Part shown: positions 1-7,390 of the stretch, piece by piece
Position numbering within the stretch: the first letter of the stretch is position 1
Layout: every line of letters starts with the position of its first letter
Assembly: GCF_900112815.1 (NCBI RefSeq)
Contig: NZ_FOND01000001.1
Coordinates: 342,816 to 406,815 of the forward strand
Source of the DNA: Blastococcus tunisiensis
GTDB lineage: Bacteria; Actinomycetota; Actinomycetes; Mycobacteriales; Geodermatophilaceae
Length of the DNA: 64,000 nucleotides
Direction of reading: 5' to 3'
Made by a program: the position numbers and the translations under genes
Notes under the pieces: model-generated
The model's input: the letters and a program-made list of their open reading frames with translations, nothing else
Told to the model about the DNA's origin: nothing
Database searches by the model: none

Positions 1-638
1 GAGCCCTGCTCTGCGCCATGCGGCAGGCCGACCGCTGGGAGGAGGTGGCCGGCCTGGTCGTCCGCTTCCGCGACGCCGGGGTGGTCGGGTTCGACCTGGC
101 CGGGCCCGAGATCGGCTTCCCCCCGGACCGCGTCCCCTCGGCCATCGGCGTCCTCGACGGCGCCCGCGCGCACCGGACGATCCACGCCGGTGAGGCCGCC
201 GGGATCGACAGCATCCGGACCGCCCTGGACGGCGCGCACGCCGAACGCCTGGGTCACGGGGTCCGCATCGCCGACGAGGTCCCCGCGGACGGCCCGCTCG
301 GCCCGCTGGCGCAGCGGGTGCTCGACGAGCAGGTGACCCTGGAGGTCGCGCCGTCGTCGAACGTGCAGACCGGCGCCTACCCCTCGCTCGCCGAGCACCC
401 GGTGGACCGGCTGCACCGGCTGGGCTTCGCCGTCACCCTCAACACCGATAACCGGTTGATGAGCGGGGTGTCGGCCACCAGCGAGGTGGCGGCCGTCGCG
501 CGCACGTTCGGCTGGTCCTGGGACGACGTCCAGACGGTCACCGAGCGTGCCGTGGCCGGTGCCTTCCTGGACGACGGGGAGCGCGCCCGCCTGCTCACCG
601 ACGTCGTCCGCCCGGGCTACACGGTCCTCCGCTCCTGA
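1..638 (+). CDS. add: adenosine deaminase, 3' part (5' end outside window)
   Basis: This is the C-terminal part of a metal-dependent adenosine deaminase, which hydrolyses (deoxy)adenosine to (deoxy)inosine in cytosolic purine salvage. The reading frame is open from the first bases, so the start lies outside the window. Visible family motifs are HAGE (substrate and metal pocket), ERLGHG with the catalytic-region histidine, and the metal-ligand region TLNTDNRLMSG, which has NTDN where eukaryotic enzymes have NTDD, as is usual in bacteria. A purine nucleoside phosphorylase, deoC, upp and a phosphohexomutase follow within 15 kb, so this belongs to a nucleoside-salvage neighbourhood. Family assignment is firm; substrate specificity is inferred. 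Confidence 0.93.
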   Translation, partial: ALLCAMRQADRWEEVAGLVVRFRDAGVVGFDLAGPEIGFPPDRVPSAIGVLDGARAHRTIHAGEAAGIDSIRTALDGAHAERLGHGVRIADEVPADGPLGPLAQRVLDEQVTLEVAPSSNVQTGAYPSLAEHPVDRLHRLGFAVTLNTDNRLMSGVSATSEVAAVARTFGWSWDDVQTVTERAVAGAFLDDGERARLLTDVVRPGYTVLRS

Positions 639-728
639 CGGAGGGTGACCGTGGACACCCCGTGCTGGGGAATCGTCCGGCGGGCCCCGCTGCTAACCTG
701 GGCAGACCGGCACAACGCCGGTCATCCT

Positions 729-747
729 CCCGGACGGTTGGTCCGGG
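729..747 (+). promoter_or_regulatory. leader hairpin 1 upstream of DEAD-box helicase
   Basis: Perfect 7-bp stem (cccggac / gtccggg, loop ggttg) in the gap between adenosine deaminase and the helicase. It ends one base before the ATG of a 24-codon upstream reading frame. It is not followed by a T-run, so it looks more like a leader element than a terminator, though either is possible. Confidence 0.35.
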
Positions 748-748
748 C

Positions 749-823
749 ATGAGCGCATCCGTGCAGATCACGCGTTCCATCCCTGGGCGCATCCGATCGC
801 CAAGTGAGGACGCCGGTACCTGA
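749..823 (+). CDS. possible 24-aa leader peptide (uORF) before helicase
   Basis: A short open frame with ATG at 749 and TGA at 821-823 encodes 24 residues beginning MSASVQITRS. It sits between two hairpins in the leader of the helicase gene and is in the same frame as the helicase, with one stop codon separating them. No clear Shine-Dalgarno is present. It could be a regulatory upstream peptide or chance; only conservation across relatives would tell. No known leader peptide is recognised. Confidence 0.3.
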   Translation: MSASVQITRSIPGRIRSPSEDAGT

Positions 824-850
824 CGGTGCTCCTCCTCTTTCACGGGACGC

Positions 851-870
851 GCTCCGAGCTGTATCGGAGC
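851..870 (+). promoter_or_regulatory. leader hairpin 2 covering the helicase Shine-Dalgarno
   Basis: Perfect 7-bp stem gctccga / tcggagc with a 6-nt loop. The right arm contains GGAG, the only Shine-Dalgarno-like sequence ahead of the helicase ATG at 881, so the stem would hide the ribosome site. This would fit temperature- or helicase-dependent control of translation; that function is inferred. Confidence 0.4.
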
Positions 871-880
871 CCCACCCCGC

Positions 881-2383
881 ATGACGTTGGTCCACCCTGT
901 CTCGTTCGAGTCGAACGCTGTTCAGAACACTGCTGTCCAGAAGACTTCTGAGAACGCCCCCGTCGAGACCCCCGCGGGTCCGACCTTCCACGAGCTGGGC
1001 CTGCCCCAGCCGCTGGTGACCGCCCTCGAGCGGCGCGGCATCCACCGCCCGTTCGCCATCCAGACCTCCGCCCTGCCGGACGCCCTCGCCGGGCGTGACG
1101 TGCTCGGCAAGGCCGCCACCGGCTCCGGCAAGACGCTGGCCTTCGGTCTGCCGCTGCTGGCCCGCGTGGGCCGGGAGGTCAAGAACGGCCGCCGCGCGCC
1201 GCGCGGGCTGGTCCTGGTGCCGACCCGTGAGCTGGCCCAGCAGGTGCACGACGCCCTGGCGCCCCTCGGCCAGGCCAGTGGCGTCCAGCTCGTCGCCGTC
1301 TACGGCGGCGCGCCGATGTACCGCCAGATCCAGCAGCTGCGCCGTGGCGTGGACGTCATCATCGCCACCCCGGGCCGGCTGCAGGACCTGATCAGCCAGG
1401 GCGAGGCCACCCTCGCCGAGGTCGTCGTCACCGTGCTGGACGAGGCCGACTTCATGGCCGACCTGGGCTTCCTCCCGGTCGTCAAGGAGCTGCTCGACCA
1501 GACCGACCGCAACGCCCAGCGGCTGCTGTTCTCGGCCACGCTGGACGGCGAGGTCGACTCGCTGGTCCGCCGCTACCTCAAGGACCCGGCGCGGCACGAG
1601 GTCAAGCGGGCCGGCGACGACGCCCCGCCGGCCGAGCACCTGGCCTTCAGCCTGGCCTTCCGCGACAAGCTGCAGGTGGCCACCGAGCTCGCCGGCCGCC
1701 CCGGCCGGACGATCGTCTTCGCCCGCACCCAGCTGGGCGTGGACCGGCTGGCCGAGAACCTGAAGGCCGCCGGCATCAAGGCCGAGGCGATCCACGGCGG
1801 GCTGCCCCAGTCCGCGCGCAAGCGGGCCCTCGAGGAGTTCACCGACGCCCGGTCCCCGGTGCTGGTGGCCACGGACGTCGCGGCCCGCGGCATCCACGTG
1901 GACGACGTCTCGCTGGTCCTGCACTACGACCCGCCGACGGACGCCAAGACCTACCTGCACCGGTCCGGCCGCACCGCCCGCGCCGGTGCCGCCGGTGTCG
2001 TCGTCTCGCTGCTGCTGCCCGACCAGGTCGGGCAGGCCAAGCGCCGCTTCCGCACCGCCAAGGTCGACCCGTCCGTCGACCGGATCCGCCCGGGCGACCA
2101 GGCGATCCTCGACCTGGTGGCCAAGGGCATCCCCGTGGAGCCCAAGGAGCGCACCCAGCGCGACATGCGCCGCGGCGGTGGCGGCCCCGGCGGGCGTCCG
2201 CGTCGCGACGGCGACCGCCCCACCGGCGGGCACCGCGGCGGCCCGCGCCGCTCGTTCGGCGACAAGCCGCGGCCGGCCGGTGAGCGCTCCGGGGGCTCGT
2301 ACGGCGAGCGCTCCTCCGGCGGTTCGTACGGCGGCGGGCGTTCCGGTGGCCGGCCGAGCCGGCCGTCGCGCTACAGCAACTAG
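881..2383 (+). CDS. DEAD-box ATP-dependent RNA helicase
   Basis: A 500-aa cytosolic RNA helicase expected to remodel structured RNA (ribosome assembly, mRNA decay or cold adaptation). All core motifs are present: Q-motif region (FAIQTSALP), Walker A ATGSGKT near residue 85, PTRELAQQ, the DEAD box near 187, SAT near 219, ATDVAARGI near 330 and HRSGRTARAG near 360. The last 75 residues are Gly/Arg/Ser-rich (RRGGGG, GGR and SYG repeats), the usual basic RNA-binding tail of actinobacterial RhlE-type helicases. The ATG is chosen because the upstream frame is stopped at 823. The gene stands alone, has a 240-nt leader with two hairpins and a small uORF, and is closed by a strong terminator. The exact RNA target cannot be read. 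Confidence 0.95.
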   Translation: MTLVHPVSFESNAVQNTAVQKTSENAPVETPAGPTFHELGLPQPLVTALERRGIHRPFAIQTSALPDALAGRDVLGKAATGSGKTLAFGLPLLARVGREVKNGRRAPRGLVLVPTRELAQQVHDALAPLGQASGVQLVAVYGGAPMYRQIQQLRRGVDVIIATPGRLQDLISQGEATLAEVVVTVLDEADFMADLGFLPVVKELLDQTDRNAQRLLFSATLDGEVDSLVRRYLKDPARHEVKRAGDDAPPAEHLAFSLAFRDKLQVATELAGRPGRTIVFARTQLGVDRLAENLKAAGIKAEAIHGGLPQSARKRALEEFTDARSPVLVATDVAARGIHVDDVSLVLHYDPPTDAKTYLHRSGRTARAGAAGVVVSLLLPDQVGQAKRRFRTAKVDPSVDRIRPGDQAILDLVAKGIPVEPKERTQRDMRRGGGGPGGRPRRDGDRPTGGHRGGPRRSFGDKPRPAGERSGGSYGERSSGGSYGGGRSGGRPSRPSRYSN

Positions 2384-2404
2384 CAGTCCCAGCACGAAAC
2401 TGAG

Positions 2405-2440
2405 CGGCCGGCCCCGGGGTTCTCCCGGGGCCGGCCGTTC
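2405..2440 (+). terminator. strong intrinsic terminator between convergent genes
   Basis: Perfect 14-bp inverted repeat (arms 2405-2418 and 2424-2437, loop gttct) followed by ttctgttc. It lies between the convergent helicase and the deoC-operon hypothetical gene and could serve both strands. Confidence 0.8.
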
Positions 2441-2479
2441 TGTTCGTCCGCGCCCCCGCGCACTGGCGGGGGAGGGTCC

Positions 2480-3799
2480 CTACCCGCGGAAGACGAGGGC
2501 CCCGCTGACCTGGGTGACGACCTCGTCCCACTCGGTCCGCAGGGTGGCGGCGTCCTCGGCGCGGAGGGTCGCCCGCGGGTCGGCCTCGCCGCGGGCGACG
2601 GCCCTGCCCAGCGGCGCGGTGGGGGCGAGCAGCTCGTCGACGCGGCGCAGGCCGGCGTACTCGGCCAGGTCGCGGACGCCCTCGACCGGCTGGGCGAAGG
2701 CCTGGTGGTCGACCAGCCCGGCGGCGCCGTCGGCGACCTCGGCGAGCGCCTCGGTGAGCTCGGTCAGGTCGTAGCGGTCCTGGTCGGACGGCAGCGGCGG
2801 GACGTCGGTCTCGGCCACCTCCGGCCAGGACGCGATCTCGGTGAGGTCGTGGTCCTCGGTGCCCCGGCAGAAGCGGCTGAGGTCGGCCGGGGTGTCGAAC
2901 ACGAACACCTCGCCGTCGCGGCCCAGGAAGCGGGCGACGTCCTCGACGTAGCAGCGCAGGGTCACCCCGGCGCCCTCGGGGACCACGATCTCGACCGGCA
3001 GGATGCCGACGGCCTCCCAGAACGCCGCGGCCTTCGCCACCTCGCCCGGCGGGGCGTCGATCCGGCCGCCGCGGGCGATGGTGCGGACGGGTGCGACGGC
3101 GGTCGCACCCGTGGGCCGCTCGTCTGCCCCGGTGTCGTCCTCGTCGTCCTCGTCGGTGTCGGACGCCGAGGGGTAGTCCTCCAGCGTGGCCGAGCCGGCG
3201 CCGGTCCAGTCGAAGTGCTCGTCGAGCTCGGCCACGACGTCCTCCCACAGGTCGTCGAGGACGCTCCCGACGCCGACCCACGCGTCCTCGCCGGAGCGGC
3301 CGACGAAGGCGTCCACCCCGAGCCCCAGGGAGCCGATCTCGGGCTTGGCGGCGAGCTCGGCGACGGCCTCGAACTGGGTCTCGTCGTCGTCCTCGTCGTC
3401 CTCACCACCGGTGTCGAGGCACTCGGCGAGCCGGCTGACCATGTCGACGGTCGCGGCCAGCTCCTCGACGGCCCACCGGTCCGGGTTCTCCGCGGCGATG
3501 TCGTAGACGCCGTCGAGGTCGAAGCGGTGGTCGTCGTCCGGCGTCAGGTCGGCGGCGCCGAGTCCGGCCACCACCGGCCACACCGGATGGTCGGCGAGGT
3601 CGTGGTCGGTGCTGCGCCGGCAGAACGTCGCCAGCGCGGCCGGGGTCGGGAAGAGGTGCACCCGCGTGGTGTCGTCCTCGGTGGTGCCGAGGAACGCCTG
3701 CCACTCCTCGCCGTCCTCCTCCCACGGCGGAGCCCACAGCGTGTAGCCGGTTCGGTCGTCGAGGGTGAGTGCGATCGGGACGATGCTGGGCCTGGCCAC
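2480..3799 (-). CDS. conserved actinobacterial acidic protein with duplicated domain
   Basis: A 439-aa soluble acidic protein beginning with GTG (VARPSIVPI). It contains two related halves. Residues ~1-110 carry HLFPTPAALATFCRRSTDHD and residues ~275-345 carry VFVFDTPADLSRFCRGTEDHD, each preceded by a segment with WEEDGEEWQAFLG or a comparable sequence. A very acidic, low-complexity linker (runs of D and E, around residues 135-150 and again at 205-220) separates them. Proteins of this type are widespread in actinobacteria, and I recall them sometimes being labelled primosomal protein without good reason. No catalytic motif is seen. It is the last gene of the leftward deoC-aldehyde dehydrogenase run, 68 nt downstream of the short ALDH, so it may be cotranscribed. 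Function unknown. Confidence 0.8.
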   Translation of the reverse strand: MARPSIVPIALTLDDRTGYTLWAPPWEEDGEEWQAFLGTTEDDTTRVHLFPTPAALATFCRRSTDHDLADHPVWPVVAGLGAADLTPDDDHRFDLDGVYDIAAENPDRWAVEELAATVDMVSRLAECLDTGGEDDEDDDETQFEAVAELAAKPEIGSLGLGVDAFVGRSGEDAWVGVGSVLDDLWEDVVAELDEHFDWTGAGSATLEDYPSASDTDEDDEDDTGADERPTGATAVAPVRTIARGGRIDAPPGEVAKAAAFWEAVGILPVEIVVPEGAGVTLRCYVEDVARFLGRDGEVFVFDTPADLSRFCRGTEDHDLTEIASWPEVAETDVPPLPSDQDRYDLTELTEALAEVADGAAGLVDHQAFAQPVEGVRDLAEYAGLRRVDELLAPTAPLGRAVARGEADPRATLRAEDAATLRTEWDEVVTQVSGALVFRG

Positions 3800-3867
3800 G
3801 GCCCCATCCTGCCCGGTCCACCTGGGAGCGCGCGCCCGGGTTCCGGGGCTACACGCCGGTCGGGCCG

Positions 3868-4737
3868 TCACACGCCGATCGGATGCCACACCGTCTTGGT
3901 CTCGAGGAACGGCGTCATCCGGGACAGGCCCGGGTCGGCGGTCCAGTCCGGCTCGGTGGCCGGGGGACGCAGCACGCGCTTGACGGTGCCGGCGGCCTCC
4001 CGCTCGAACTCCATGGCCCGGCCCGCGGGCGCCCCCGTCAGGTCGATGGCGTCGACGTCGGCGTGCTCGGCCAGCCAGGTGCCGAGCTCCTCGGCGTCGC
4101 CGGTGAGCAGGTTGACCACGCCGCCCGGGACGTCGCTGGTGGCGAGCACCTCGGCGAGGGTGATCGCCGGCAGCGGCCGCTCCTTCGACGTCACGACGAC
4201 GGCGGTGCTGCCCGTGGCGAGCACCGGCGCGAGGACGCTGACGAGGCCGAGCAGCGAGGACTGCTGCGGCGCGAGGACGGCGACGACGCCGGTCGGCTCC
4301 GGCATCGAGAAGTCGAAGTACGGCCCGGCGACGGGGTTGGCCCCGCCGAGGACGGCGGCCAGCTTGTCGGTCCAGCCGGCGTACCAGACCCAGCGGTCGA
4401 TGGCGGCGTCGACGGCGGCCCGCGCCTTGGAGGAGGACAGCCCCTCGCTCTGCGCCACCTCCTCGCAGAACTGGACGTGCCGGCCCTCCATCACCTCGGC
4501 CACCCGGTAGAGCACCTGGCCGCGGTTGTAGGCGGTCGTGCCCGACCACTTCCGGAACGCGGCGCGGGCGGCGACGACGGCGTCGCGGGCGTCCTTGCGG
4601 GAGGCCCGGGCGGCGTTGGCGAGGAAGTGGCCCTTGGCGTCGGTGACCTCGTAGGTGCGGCCGGACTCCGAGCGCGGGAAGGCGCCGTTGACGTAGAGCT
4701 TGTAGGTCTTCCGGACGGCGAGACGGTCGGAACTCAT
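3868..4737 (-). CDS. truncated aldehyde-dehydrogenase-like protein lacking catalytic residues
   Basis: A 289-aa protein aligned by eye to the N-terminal NAD-binding part of aldehyde dehydrogenases (TYKLYVNGAFPRSESGRTYEV, then a WYAGWTDKLA segment like the WADKLDH of its neighbour, and GVVNLLTGDAEELG). Full ALDHs are about 480-500 aa. Here the LELGGK catalytic glutamate and the GQxCxA nucleophile cysteine are absent, the FTGS motif is DLTGA, and the protein ends in FLETKTVWHPIGV. Its ATG shares one base with the stop of the complete ALDH upstream (TGATG), implying translational coupling. It is therefore likely a non-catalytic partner or structural subunit rather than decay, because the frame is clean and the end is conserved-looking. 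Its function is inferred only. Confidence 0.85.
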   Translation of the reverse strand: MSSDRLAVRKTYKLYVNGAFPRSESGRTYEVTDAKGHFLANAARASRKDARDAVVAARAAFRKWSGTTAYNRGQVLYRVAEVMEGRHVQFCEEVAQSEGLSSSKARAAVDAAIDRWVWYAGWTDKLAAVLGGANPVAGPYFDFSMPEPTGVVAVLAPQQSSLLGLVSVLAPVLATGSTAVVVTSKERPLPAITLAEVLATSDVPGGVVNLLTGDAEELGTWLAEHADVDAIDLTGAPAGRAMEFEREAAGTVKRVLRPPATEPDWTADPGLSRMTPFLETKTVWHPIGV

Positions 4738-6185
4738 CAGGCGTCGTGCCCCTTCAGGTACGCGGCGAGCCCGTGGCGGCCGCCCTCGCGGCCGTAGCCG
4801 GACTGCTTGTAGCCGCCGAACGGCGAGGTGGGGTCGAACTTGTTGAACGTGTTGGCCCAGATCACGCCGGCCCGCAGCTGGTTCGCGATCTTGAGGATCC
4901 GCGAGCCCTTCTCCGTCCAGATGCCGGCCGAGAGCCCGTAGGTGGTGTTGTTCGCCTTCGCGACGGCCTCGTCCGGGGTGCGGAACGTGAGCACGGAGAG
5001 CACCGGGCCGAAGACCTCGTCCCGGGCGATGCGGTGGGCGGGGGAGACGTTCGTGAAGACCGTCGGCGGGAACCAGAACCCGCGCTCGGGCAGGTCGCAG
5101 GCGGGCTGCCAGCGCTCGGCGCCCTCTGCCTCGCCGATGTCGGACAGCTCCCGGATGCGGGCGAGCTGCTCGGCGGAGTTGATCGCCCCGATGTCGGTGT
5201 TCTTGTCCAGCGGGTCGCCGACCCGCAGGGTGCCGATCCGCCGCTGCAGCGAGGCGATGACCTCGTCGTGGATCGACTCCTGCACCAGCAGCCGGGAGCC
5301 GGCGCAGCACACGTGGCCCTGGTTGAAGAAGATGCCCTGCACGATGCCCTCGACGGCCTGGTCGATCGGTGCGTCGTCGAAGACGATGTTGGCCGCCTTG
5401 CCGCCGAGCTCCAGCGTGACCTTCTTGCGGGTGCCGGCGACGGCGCGGGCGATGGACTTGCCGACCTCCGTGGAGCCGGTGAAGGCCACCTTGTCGACGT
5501 CGCCGTGCTCGACCACCGCGCGCCCCGTCTCGCCGGCGCCGGTCACGATGTTCACCACGCCGGGGGGCAGGTCGGCCCGGCGGCAGACCTCGGCGAACAG
5601 CAGCGCGGTCAGCGGGGTGGTCTCGGCCGGCTTGAGGACGACGGTGTTGCCCGTCGCCAGCGCCGGCGCGACCTTCCAGGCGAGCATCAGCAGCGGGAAG
5701 TTCCAGGGGATGACCTGTCCGGCCACGCCGAGGGGCCGCGGGGCGGGGCCGAGGCCCGCGTGGTCGAGCTTGTCCGCCCAGCCCGCGTGGTAGAAGAAGT
5801 GCGCGGCGGCCAGGGGGACGTCGACGTCGCGGGACTCCCGGATCGGCTTGCCGTTGTCCAGGGACTCCAGGACGGCGAACTCCCGCGCCCGCTCCTGCAG
5901 CAGGCGGGCGATGCGGAACAGGTACTTGCCGCGGTCGGCCGGGCGCATCGGGCCCCAGACCTTGTCGAACGCCCGGCGGGCGGCCCGCACGGCGCGGTCG
6001 ACGTCGGCCTCGCTCGCCGTGGCGACCTCGGTGAGGACCTCCTCGGTGGCCGGGTTGACCGACTTCAGCGGCTCGCCGGTGCCGTCGACGAACTCGCCGT
6101 CGACGAACAGGCCGTAGGACGGCGCGATGTCGACGATGGACCGCGACTCGGGCGCGGGGGCGTACTCGAAAACGCTGCTGCTCAT
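4737..6185 (-). CDS. NAD(P)-dependent aldehyde dehydrogenase
   Basis: A 482-aa full-length aldehyde dehydrogenase that oxidises an aldehyde to the acid with NAD(P)+. Motifs in order: VIPWNFPLLM near residue 160, NTVVLKPAE, FTGSTEVGK near 235, LELGGKAANI (general base Glu), the nucleophile in NQGHVCCAG near 295, and EVFGPVLSV near 390. It starts 5 nt after deoC ends and is followed by the short ALDH-like gene with a 1-nt overlap. In this context the likely substrate is acetaldehyde released by deoxyribose-phosphate aldolase, although the sequence alone does not fix the substrate. The operon order deoC-ALDH-ALDH-like gives deoxynucleoside catabolism a route from deoxyribose 5-phosphate to acetate and glyceraldehyde 3-phosphate. 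Confidence 0.93.
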   Translation of the reverse strand: MSSSVFEYAPAPESRSIVDIAPSYGLFVDGEFVDGTGEPLKSVNPATEEVLTEVATASEADVDRAVRAARRAFDKVWGPMRPADRGKYLFRIARLLQERAREFAVLESLDNGKPIRESRDVDVPLAAAHFFYHAGWADKLDHAGLGPAPRPLGVAGQVIPWNFPLLMLAWKVAPALATGNTVVLKPAETTPLTALLFAEVCRRADLPPGVVNIVTGAGETGRAVVEHGDVDKVAFTGSTEVGKSIARAVAGTRKKVTLELGGKAANIVFDDAPIDQAVEGIVQGIFFNQGHVCCAGSRLLVQESIHDEVIASLQRRIGTLRVGDPLDKNTDIGAINSAEQLARIRELSDIGEAEGAERWQPACDLPERGFWFPPTVFTNVSPAHRIARDEVFGPVLSVLTFRTPDEAVAKANNTTYGLSAGIWTEKGSRILKIANQLRAGVIWANTFNKFDPTSPFGGYKQSGYGREGGRHGLAAYLKGHDA

Positions 6186-6190
6186 GCGGG

Positions 6191-7186
6191 TCAGTCCACC
6201 GTGACGTAGTCGGGGCCGGAGTAGTGGCCGGTGCGCAGCTTCTGGCGCTGCAGCAGGAGGTCGTTGAGCAGGCTGGAGGCGCCGAAGCGGAACCAGTCGG
6301 GGTCGAGCCAGTCCGCGCCGACGGTCTCGTTGATCAGCACCAGGTGCTTGATCGCGTCCTTGGTCGTCCGGATGCCGCCGGCGGGCTTGAAGCCGATCTG
6401 CCGGCCGGTGGCGGCGCGGAAGTCGCGGACCGCCTCGAGCATCACGAGGGAGACCGGGAGGGTGGCGGCCGGGTTCACCTTGCCGGTGGAGGTCTTGATG
6501 AAGTCGCCGCCGGCGAGCATTGCGATCCACGAGGCACGGCGGACGTTGTCCAGCGTGACCAGCTCACCGGTCTCGAGGATGACCTTCAGGTGGGCATCTC
6601 CGCACGCCTCCTTGACCGCGACGATCTCCTCGTAGACGTCGAGGTAGCGGCCGGACAGGAACGCACCGCGGTCGATGACCATGTCGATCTCGTCGGCGCC
6701 GTTGGCCACGGCGTCCTGCACGTCGGCGATCTTCACCGCGCGGGAGGCCCGGCCGCTGGGGAAGGCGGTGGCGACGGCGGCGACGTGGATGCCGCTGTCG
6801 CCGAGCGCCTCGCGGGCGACGCCGGCGAGGTCGCCGTAGACGCAGACGGCCGCGACGTGCGGGCAGGCCGGGTCGCCGGGGTCGGGACGGCGGGCCTTGG
6901 CGGCCAGCGAGCGGACCTTGCCGGGGGTGTCGGCGCCCTCGAGCGTGGTCAGGTCGACCATCGAGATCGCGGTGTCGATGGCCCAGGCCTTCGAGGTGGT
7001 CTTGATCGACCGGGTGCCCAGCATGGCGACGCGGGACTCCGCGCCCACCTGGTCGACGCCCGGCAGGCCGTGCAGGAAGGCGCGGAACGCCGAGTCGGAG
7101 CGCGTCACGTCGTCGTACGGCGGGAGCGGCGCCATCAACGCGCGCCCGTCGTCGGGCAGCGCGTCGGGGTCGAGCACGTGGGTCAT
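6191..7186 (-). CDS. deoC: deoxyribose-phosphate aldolase
   Basis: A 331-aa class I aldolase cleaving 2-deoxyribose 5-phosphate to glyceraldehyde 3-phosphate and acetaldehyde. It has the Schiff-base lysine motif FIKTSTGKV, the second catalytic lysine motif GFKPAGGIRT and the LKVILETGEL strand, with DEIDMVIDRG earlier. Two ATG codons are possible. That at 7186 gives MTHVLDPD; that at 7195 adds three residues and has aggggaca just upstream, slightly close for a Shine-Dalgarno. It heads the leftward operon with two aldehyde dehydrogenase genes. Together with the purine nucleoside phosphorylase and phosphohexomutase at 11-14.6 kb it completes breakdown of deoxynucleosides. Confidence 0.95.
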   Translation of the reverse strand: MTHVLDPDALPDDGRALMAPLPPYDDVTRSDSAFRAFLHGLPGVDQVGAESRVAMLGTRSIKTTSKAWAIDTAISMVDLTTLEGADTPGKVRSLAAKARRPDPGDPACPHVAAVCVYGDLAGVAREALGDSGIHVAAVATAFPSGRASRAVKIADVQDAVANGADEIDMVIDRGAFLSGRYLDVYEEIVAVKEACGDAHLKVILETGELVTLDNVRRASWIAMLAGGDFIKTSTGKVNPAATLPVSLVMLEAVRDFRAATGRQIGFKPAGGIRTTKDAIKHLVLINETVGADWLDPDWFRFGASSLLNDLLLQRQKLRTGHYSGPDYVTVD

Positions 7187-7350
7187 GCAGGCCATTGTCC
7201 CCTGCGCCGGCCGGGGATCCGAACGTGCAGCCTCGATGGGGTGGGACTCGAGCGGGCGGGCTCTCCGGGGCGCCGTGTCAAGGCCCTTCGGTGATCTGTG
7301 GACAAGCCCTTGACCTGCGGATTCGCCTCGTGGGCAGGTTCGGATCGCGG

Positions 7351-7356
7351 TAGAAT
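7351..7356 (+). promoter_or_regulatory. putative -10 element of DUF222-HNH gene
   Basis: TAGAAT matches the actinobacterial -10 consensus TANNNT. It abuts the SOS-box-like palindrome and lies 34 nt upstream of the GTG start. No good -35 is visible. Confidence 0.45.
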
Positions 7357-7373
7357 TCGAACACATGATCGAA
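7356..7373 (+). promoter_or_regulatory. LexA/SOS-box-like palindrome
   Basis: The core TCGAAC-ACAT-GATCGA (7357-7372) differs by one base from the mycobacterial/Gram-positive SOS box TCGAAC(N4)GTTCGA, and the flanking T and A extend the symmetry. It overlaps the last base of the TAGAAT -10 and precedes a DUF222-HNH (13E12-like) gene, a class known to carry SOS boxes in M. tuberculosis. LexA binding is inferred. Confidence 0.6.
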
Positions 7374-7390
7374 CGAAGAGGAGGGGTGTC

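Noticed and set aside
669-699. ECF-type promoter (GGAAT with a -10) before the helicase leader
   Set aside because: GGAAT is present at 669-673 but no GTT lies at 18-19 nt; TAACCT at 694-699 has no matching -35.
7277-7314. Inverted GTCAAGG/CCTTGAC pair between deoC and the DUF222 gene as paired promoters
   Set aside because: Both contain TTGAC, but no -10 hexamer lies 16-19 nt from either; probably chance.
7298-7390. N-terminal extension of the DUF222-HNH protein from 7298
   Set aside because: It would run through the -10 and SOS-box-like site; GTG at 7391 has a strong aggagg.
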